A DNA stretch of 29,277 nt from JAADHY01 sp964428935 (GTDB lineage: Bacteria > Planctomycetota > Planctomycetia > Planctomycetales > Planctomycetaceae), in the NCBI GenBank assembly GCA_964428935.1, contig CAYSAG010000027.1, positions 1-29,277 of the forward strand, given 5' to 3'. Position 1 is the stretch's first letter. Each line of letters starts with the position of its first letter. Below are positions 24,682 to 29,277 of the stretch, piece after piece. A model generated the notes under the pieces. That model was given only the letters and a program-made list of their open reading frames with translations. It made no database searches and was not told the origin of the DNA. The translations under genes were made by a program, and so were the position numbers.

Positions 24682-25425
24682 CGTACGCCCTCCAGAAAAC
24701 ATGGGTTGGGCCATTGCCCCGCCTTTCTTGTTTCTTGTTGTGTGGTCCGGCTTGCTTGTCAACCGTGTGGTTGTAAAAAGCGGCGAAGGACAATTGCGCT
24801 AGGAATCCGTGATTGGGTTCATCACACAACTGCGCGCAGTAAGGGATTCATGTCGACGGCCACGACCTCGGCTCGGGCTCGACGAACGAGGCCGCCTCGT
24901 CCGTCCTCGCCGGCGCCTCGCCCTCCAGTGCAAGTGTGAAAGGCCGAGGCGGCGGCCAGACGAACGGGGCTCGAGAGGCGATCGTCGTGACCTCAAGTGT
25001 AGAAACCGACTTCGAAGACGGCGCGCGATTGCGTGACGAGCCTCGTTTGCGTGCTGTGACCCAGCGAGCGGGACTTGGCCGAGCAGGACGTGCACTTGAC
25101 GGGCTGGGTGTTGGACGACCTGGACGAAAGGGCCGCGGGGCGGATCGGTTCGACGCGGCCAGCCGGCCAGTCGCGAAGGGGACGGAAAAGAGGCTTTCGG
25201 GGCCGACGGTCAGTCGGACGAGCGAACACGGCTGGCAATAGACGCGCGGTCTCGGGTCGCCTCAGGTGCCGGAACGAGGCGGGCGGTCGGCGTGTGCTGT
25301 TGCGGAAGCGGGCTCGGTCGAGAACCGCCGACAGAGGCCGGGGCGACTTCTCGCGTGTTGCCGAAAGACCACGCTCCGGCGCTGTCGCCGCGGCGAGAAC
25401 CAACGACGGCGGTCGGCTGGTTCTG
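24682..25425. other. Gap between the hydrolase pseudogene and the second ExbD gene
   Basis: A 744-bp region. The first 150 bp are less GC-rich and probably belong to the foreign segment; a TTGACA hexamer on the minus strand at 24758-24763 could be a -35, but the -10 is poor. GTGAT/ATCAC (24809-24825) is a small inverted repeat. The rest is GC-rich with frames of Arg/Ser-rich character. None can be supported as a gene. Confidence 0.4.
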
Positions 25426-25899
25426 TCAGTTGCCGTCGTCAGTGGGCTGACGTGTTGCGAACTTTACGGTTTCGAAGTTCGCCAGACGGCATGCGTCGTA
25501 GACGGCAATCATGTCGTCCATGGGAACGTCCGGGTCGATGTCGAGAATGACTGGCAGTTCCGGAGCCACGGCGGCCAGTTCTTTCAACCGTTCTTGCAGT
25601 TGTTGGAAGTCGTCGAACGTCTGCCCGTAGGTCGGGTCGTTGAATTCAACAAGCGTGTGTCCTTGCGCGGTTCGCCGCAAGTGCAGCCACAGTTGTCCGA
25701 GCAAGGGCGGCTGTTTCGGCACGGGCTGCTCCGACTGGACGTCGCCGGCCGACAGTTCCGTCCCCAGCAAGAACTCGCGCACCTGCCCCGCCGACGCGCA
25801 CACGAAGAAAATCAGCAGCAGGAAGACGACGTCAATCATGGGTGTCATGGGAACCTGCTCGCGCGGGTGGTCTCGGTCGCGGAACGACGGAACTTGCAT
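25426..25899 (-). CDS. ExbD/TolR-family biopolymer transport protein (second copy)
   Basis: A 157-residue protein. The N-terminal cytoplasmic tail (MQVPSFRDRDHPREQVPMTP) is followed by one transmembrane helix, MIDVVFLLLIFFVCASAG, with the proton-path Asp at residue 23. The remaining 115 residues are the periplasmic domain. ExbD/TolR proteins work with ExbB/TolQ as proton-driven inner-membrane motors that energise TonB-type transport or the Tol envelope system. The ATG at 25899 has GAGGGAAGG upstream. It is 22 bp after the first ExbD gene and clearly in the same operon. Its periplasmic part contains a Pro/Gln-rich stretch (VQSEQPVPKQPPLLGQLWLH) not seen in the other copy, so the two may form a heteromeric pair. 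Confidence 0.88.
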   Translation of the reverse strand: MQVPSFRDRDHPREQVPMTPMIDVVFLLLIFFVCASAGQVREFLLGTELSAGDVQSEQPVPKQPPLLGQLWLHLRRTAQGHTLVEFNDPTYGQTFDDFQQLQERLKELAAVAPELPVILDIDPDVPMDDMIAVYDACRLANFETVKFATRQPTDDGN

Positions 25900-25921
25900 C
25901 GACCTTCCCTCGACTTCGCGG

Positions 25922-26338
25922 TCAGCGCGGCAGCACGGCGAACCCCACTTTGCGCACGCCGGCTCGAGCACACGCCAACAACAGCGGCTCAATGTGACGG
26001 TACTCGACTGCACGGTCCGAGCGAATGCGGACCTCGAACGTTTCGCCCGACTCGCTTCGTCCGGCGGCAATCATTTGCTCCAGCTCGGCCAGCGGCACCC
26101 TACGACCGCTGACGAAGTACTCGACGTCGCGAGTGACCGTAATGACCAGTCGGCGCGGCGACTCGTTTACGTCGTTGGCCGCTTCTTGTGCCCGCGGCAA
26201 GTCGACTGGCTGGAGCGATTCGCTGCGCACCAAGTGGCTGGCCGCCAGGAAGAAAATGATCAGTTGCAGCACGACGTCGATGAGCGGCGTCAGGTTGAAA
26301 GGCAGGCCGAGTTTTCGTTCTGGAGTTGGAATTCGCAC
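25922..26338 (-). CDS. ExbD/TolR-family biopolymer transport protein (first copy)
   Basis: A 138-residue protein with the same plan as the other copy: short basic tail, then LTPLIDVVLQLIIFFLAASH with the conserved Asp at residue 21, then a periplasmic domain whose VTVTRDVEYFVSGRRVPLAE-like strands and C-terminal ARAGVRKVGFAVLPR helix-strand are typical. There is no in-frame ATG near the start; GTG at 26338, preceded by AGGA eight bases upstream, is the best choice. It starts 23 bp after the ExbB stop and ends 22 bp before the second ExbD, so the three genes are tightly linked and should make one motor complex in the inner membrane. Confidence 0.87.
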   Translation of the reverse strand: MRIPTPERKLGLPFNLTPLIDVVLQLIIFFLAASHLVRSESLQPVDLPRAQEAANDVNESPRRLVITVTRDVEYFVSGRRVPLAELEQMIAAGRSESGETFEVRIRSDRAVEYRHIEPLLLACARAGVRKVGFAVLPR

Positions 26339-26361
26339 GGGTTCGTTCCTGCGCGCAAGGA

Positions 26362-27402
26362 CTAGCTCTGTTGGGACCGACCGCGTCCGCGTTCGATTGC
26401 CACCGGCGGGACACCGGGCTCGTCCGAGCCGGACCGACCGCCCCGACGGCCTTCGTGTCGTGGACCGGCCGCACGCCCGCGTGCCGCGGCGGTTCGTTTG
26501 AAGTCGGCAAACACCCGCTCGGCCATTAACGACGCCTCGGCCACCAGTTCGTCGATTCGGTTCCGGAAAATGGCAAAGAAGGCCAAGGCGGGCACGGCCA
26601 CACCCAGGCCCATGAGCGTCGTCACCAACGCCTTGTAGATGCCCGGTGCCAGCTCCGACACCTGCGGGTTCGCCTTGCGCTCGAATTCCATGAAGGCCAA
26701 AATCATGCCCCAAACCGTTCCCAGCAGTCCCAGCATGGGCGCCAGCGTGCCAATGACCGAAAGGTACTCGATTTTGCGGAAGAGCCGAGCGGCCTGTTCG
26801 CGAGCGGCTTCTTCCATGGCTTTTTCGACAGCCTCGTAGCCCAGGTCCACCTCTTCCAGACCGGCTGCCAGCACGTGAGCCAGGAAACTGGGTTGAAGTT
26901 TGCACTGCTGGCGGGCGTCGGTAATAGCTCCGTGCGACAAGTGCTGGTGGACGGTTTCCGCCAGGCCGGGCGGCATCATGGCCTTGCGTCGAATGCTCAG
27001 CAGGTGTTCGATGACCAAGGCCACCATGGCCACGCTCAAAAGGCCAATGACGGCTCCAATCAGTCCGCCCGCTCGGGCCAGTTCACGCAGGTCGAGTTGT
27101 CCGAGGCCGGCGCCGGAGCCCGAAGGCCGAGACGAGCCGGGTCTCTCCGCGTTCGTCGTGCCACTGTCGCCGGGCGGTGCCGCTGTCGGAGCAGTCGACG
27201 GCGGCGGTTGCTGCGACGACGCTCCGGCGTCGGAAGCCGAGGCCGTTGGACCGAGGGCCGAGCCCGCCGAGCCGCTCGGACCGGCCGTCTCGGGCACCGT
27301 CGGCAGACTGGTCGTTTGAGCTCCCGCCAAACCGCTCCACAACGCCGCCCACGCGACGGACACCCACGCCAACAGGAACACGCTGACTCGTGTCGAGTTC
27401 AT
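26362..27402 (-). CDS. MotA/TolQ/ExbB proton channel family protein with signal peptide and long linker
   Basis: A 346-residue protein. Residues 1-28 are a signal peptide (VSVFLLAWVSVAWAALWSGL, cut near AGAQ). Residues 30-105 are a Pro/Ser/Gly/Ala-rich linker. Then come the three helices of an ExbB/TolQ subunit: about 111-135 (GLIGAVIGLLSVAMVALVIE), 203-227 (LSVIGTLAPMLGLLGTVWGM, the conserved core) and 249-269 (TTLMGLGVAVPALAFFAIF). The C-terminal 60 residues are basic and Gly/Arg-rich. The periplasmic N-terminal extension is longer than in E. coli ExbB. It forms the pentameric channel around ExbD helices. The ATG at 27402 has no clear ribosome-binding site. It is followed by two ExbD genes and preceded by TPR and VWA genes. 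Confidence 0.9.
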   Translation of the reverse strand: MNSTRVSVFLLAWVSVAWAALWSGLAGAQTTSLPTVPETAGPSGSAGSALGPTASASDAGASSQQPPPSTAPTAAPPGDSGTTNAERPGSSRPSGSGAGLGQLDLRELARAGGLIGAVIGLLSVAMVALVIEHLLSIRRKAMMPPGLAETVHQHLSHGAITDARQQCKLQPSFLAHVLAAGLEEVDLGYEAVEKAMEEAAREQAARLFRKIEYLSVIGTLAPMLGLLGTVWGMILAFMEFERKANPQVSELAPGIYKALVTTLMGLGVAVPALAFFAIFRNRIDELVAEASLMAERVFADFKRTAAARGRAAGPRHEGRRGGRSGSDEPGVPPVAIERGRGRSQQS

Positions 27403-27576
27403 GAAAGCTGTCCGTAACGAGGAAGGTCTTTCCAAACGGGGCGGCCGCTTCGGAACGGCCCCCCGCTCCGCGGACAACCGGCTGGTTCGACTTCTTCGCG
27501 AGGCCGGCCGACGCCAGGTCAGCTGACTCGTGGCACCGGACGGCCTGCGTCCGACCCACAGCACTCGACGGCTGCG

Positions 27577-28710
27577 TCACCGGTCCGTGCCGTCGGCGGT
27601 TGGCCGGACACGCTCCACCCGCTGGGCGTGTTTTAGTTCAGAAGCCGCCTGCTTGGCAAACTCGGTTTCGGGAAAGCGGTCGGTCAGCTCGCGAAAGAGC
27701 CGTTCGGCTTCGGCCGTCCGGTTGATTCGTTTCAGGCACCGGGCGGCTCGGAGCAATGCGTCGGCGGCCAGACGGGGGTCGTCGTCGTAGACCAGCGGAA
27801 CCCACAGGTAGTACGTGGCAGCCAAGTCGAACTCGTTTCGCTGTTCGTGTCCTCGGCCCACCAGGAAGTACGCTCCGCCTCGAACTCGGTCCGGCAGCGT
27901 CTCGGCGTCCCGCTCCCACTGGCTGAGTTCCAGTCGTCCCAGGTCGCCCTGCTTCAGCCGTCGCCGCCACAATTGCACGCGGGCCAGCGCTCGGACGCGC
28001 GAGTCGGTGCTGCTGGAAAGTTTCTGCAGCGTGGCCAGAGCTCGGGCCCGGCCGTCGGGAGCGTCCAACAAGACGCTGGCTCCCAGCAGCAGTCCCACGT
28101 CGGTCGGGTGTCGAAGCCAGACGCGTGCGAGCCCCTGGGCCGAACTGGTGTCCGCACTCGCCTCGTCCCACACCAACGGAATGACACCGTAGTACGGAGT
28201 GAACGGGTCGCTTTGCACCAGCAACAGGAACCGCGAGCCGGCCGTCGCGTAGTCGCCCTGCCACAACGCACAGCGCACCAGCATGGCCAGAATTTCCCGT
28301 CGCACCCAGGCCCGCGGCTCGCTTCGCAGAGCTTCGCTGTAAGCTTGCTGCGCCTCGGCCACTCGGTGCTGCTGGTACAACCGGTCGGCCAGTTGGTGCT
28401 GGGAACTCTTCAGCGTCTCGACCGCCAGCACCTGGTCCGCCGGGTAGCGACGAGGCTGACCGGTGGGGCTGAGCTGAATGACCAGCTCTTGGCCCGTGTA
28501 GTCGAGCACGTGGCAGCGGAAGGTCATGGTGCCGCCTTTCTGGCTGGAGCGAAGGACGACGCGGTCCTGAGCGACCGCCGCCGTTGCTAGTGCTGACAAC
28601 GTCGCCGCAACGGTCAGCCAAACGTCGAGCCGCGAAAGGCGCGACCGCGCCCGACGCCGTGCGACGGCCGGCCGGGTCGTCGGTTCGGCTTGTTTGACTG
28701 AACGCGCCAC
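27577..28710 (-). CDS. TPR-repeat exported protein of the ExbB operon
   Basis: About 377 residues from GTG at 28710; GTG at 28774-28776, with a GGTGA ribosome-binding site overlapping the upstream stop, would add 22. A signal peptide (LDVWLTVAATLSALATAAVA, cut before QDRVV) follows a basic start of about 30 residues. A short beta unit (MTFRCHVLDYTGQELVIQLS, like LSm/SH3-type 'effect on metabolite' domains, family not certain) is followed by helical repeats of TPR type: QHQLADRLYQQHRVAEAQQA, then ALWQGDYATAGSRFLLLVQS, then DPRLAADALLRAARCLKRIN and AERLFRELTDRFPETEFAKQ. It probably acts in the periplasm as an adaptor. The gene lies 7-73 bp after the VWA gene and 174 bp before ExbB. Confidence 0.8.
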   Translation of the reverse strand: MARSVKQAEPTTRPAVARRRARSRLSRLDVWLTVAATLSALATAAVAQDRVVLRSSQKGGTMTFRCHVLDYTGQELVIQLSPTGQPRRYPADQVLAVETLKSSQHQLADRLYQQHRVAEAQQAYSEALRSEPRAWVRREILAMLVRCALWQGDYATAGSRFLLLVQSDPFTPYYGVIPLVWDEASADTSSAQGLARVWLRHPTDVGLLLGASVLLDAPDGRARALATLQKLSSSTDSRVRALARVQLWRRRLKQGDLGRLELSQWERDAETLPDRVRGGAYFLVGRGHEQRNEFDLAATYYLWVPLVYDDDPRLAADALLRAARCLKRINRTAEAERLFRELTDRFPETEFAKQAASELKHAQRVERVRPTADGTDR

Positions 28711-28783
28711 GGTGGTCGTCTTTCTTGTCGAGCGGGCTGGTGACGCAACGTTCGGGCCGAGCCCGGTCAAAGCCACGTCTCGC

Positions 28784-29277
28784 TCACCGGTTCGGTCGGG
28801 TGAACTGAGTGACGTCGCGGTACTGGTACGAGCCGCCGTTTTGTCGGGCCAGTCGTTTCAGGAAGTTGTCGGCTGGCACGGGAGGTCCGCGGCCGAACTC
28901 GACGCAGTGGATTTTCGCGCGTCCCGCGTTGAGCCTCCGAATTTCGTCCAGGTCGGCGGCGGTCAGTTGCGGTTGGTCGGCGTCTGTCAAGAAAAAGATG
29001 TGCTCCGGCCCGTAGCTCAGCGCCCGCTTCAGCGCCTGCATGTGGTCGGTGCCGCCGTCCGCCTGAATGCTGGCAATGAACTGCCGAGCCAGCGTTCGGT
29101 TAATGTCGGTGGCCCAGAAGAGCTGTCGTTTGTGGCCCGGCAGGGTCAGCTCCTGAGCCCGCTCGTTGTAGAAAATGATTTGAAACTGCTGGGTCGGCTG
29201 GAGCGACTCCAGACTGGCCAGCAGTTCGGCCTTGGCCACCAGAATGGCGTGGTGACTGGCCATGCTTCCGGAGCGGT
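28784..29277 (-). CDS. VWA-domain protein (5' partial)
   Basis: The frame is open to the window edge. The first visible residues, RSGSMASHHAILVAKAELLA, are the second half of a metal-ion-dependent adhesion site; the cut codon at 29276-29277 ends in AC and is compatible with the Asp of DRSGSM. The rest of a von Willebrand A fold follows: FQIIFYNERAQELTLPGHKR, then ADGGTDHMQALKRALSYGPE (the MIDAS Thr/Asp region), then HIFFLTDADQPQLTAADLDE, then IHCVEFGRGP and a last helix. This is the C-terminal domain of a longer protein, probably membrane-anchored. It opens the visible part of the TPR-ExbB-ExbD-ExbD operon, so it may be an extracytoplasmic or cytoplasmic partner of the motor. Confidence 0.85.
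   Translation of the reverse strand, partial: RSGSMASHHAILVAKAELLASLESLQPTQQFQIIFYNERAQELTLPGHKRQLFWATDINRTLARQFIASIQADGGTDHMQALKRALSYGPEHIFFLTDADQPQLTAADLDEIRRLNAGRAKIHCVEFGRGPPVPADNFLKRLARQNGGSYQYRDVTQFTRPNR

Noticed and set aside
24993..25403. Minus-strand frame downstream of the second ExbD, possibly a sixth operon gene
   Set aside because: Arg/Ser/Pro-rich, no recognisable domain, no clear ribosome-binding site; I could not separate it from chance.
1..29277. CRISPR array, toxin-antitoxin, restriction-modification or phage genes
   Set aside because: I looked for regular spaced repeats and for such families on both strands and saw none.

Overview
This window is a high-GC bacterial chromosome segment, most likely from a planctomycete. 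That placement is inferred from gene families: a TIGR03009-type secreted protein, a squalene-cyclase-repeat membrane protein, a class II SORL protein, an ExbB gene followed by two ExbD genes, an AraC-type XylR regulator and many long intergenic gaps. Genes are mostly isolated or in short runs on both strands.

Layout. 1-3.4 kb: the 3' part of a TIGR03009/PASTA gene, convergent with a PHB-depolymerase-type esterase that lies downstream of a rhomboid protease with a TPR-like tail. 3.9-5.2 kb: thioredoxin-type arsenate reductase and superoxide reductase, a small stress-defence pair. 5.4-8.7 kb: a XylR-like sugar regulator divergent from galactokinase across a 930-bp gap. 8.8-12.2 kb: an exported phosphodiesterase/phosphatase, a Nudix hydrolase and a PH-domain membrane protein. 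12.4-15.4 kb: an unrecognised protein, MutY and tRNA-Thr(CGT) with a clear terminator. 15.9-17.2 kb: a BON-domain protein and a UPF0173 metallo-hydrolase. 17.8-21.1 kb: minus-strand squalene-repeat protein, pyrE, a 39-residue basic ORF and a ThiF-like enzyme. 25.4-29.3 kb: a minus-strand envelope operon of VWA, TPR, ExbB, ExbD and ExbD genes, open at the window end.

Between about 21.65 and 24.8 kb lies a foreign island: a decayed IS66-type transposase end followed by a family-10-like glycosyl hydrolase gene with one frameshift. Its base usage differs sharply from its surroundings. By eye I find only two GATC sites in the first 21.6 kb, against about 17 in the 2.4-kb hydrolase gene. The hydrolase uses ATC and GAT codons where host genes prefer ATT and GAC.

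No defence island, CRISPR array or biosynthetic cluster is visible. The features most worth following are the GATC depletion and its breakdown at the island, the MutY with Glu in place of the catalytic Asp, the 39-residue basic ORF, the divergent ThiF-like enzyme, and the VWA-TPR-ExbB-ExbD-ExbD operon.
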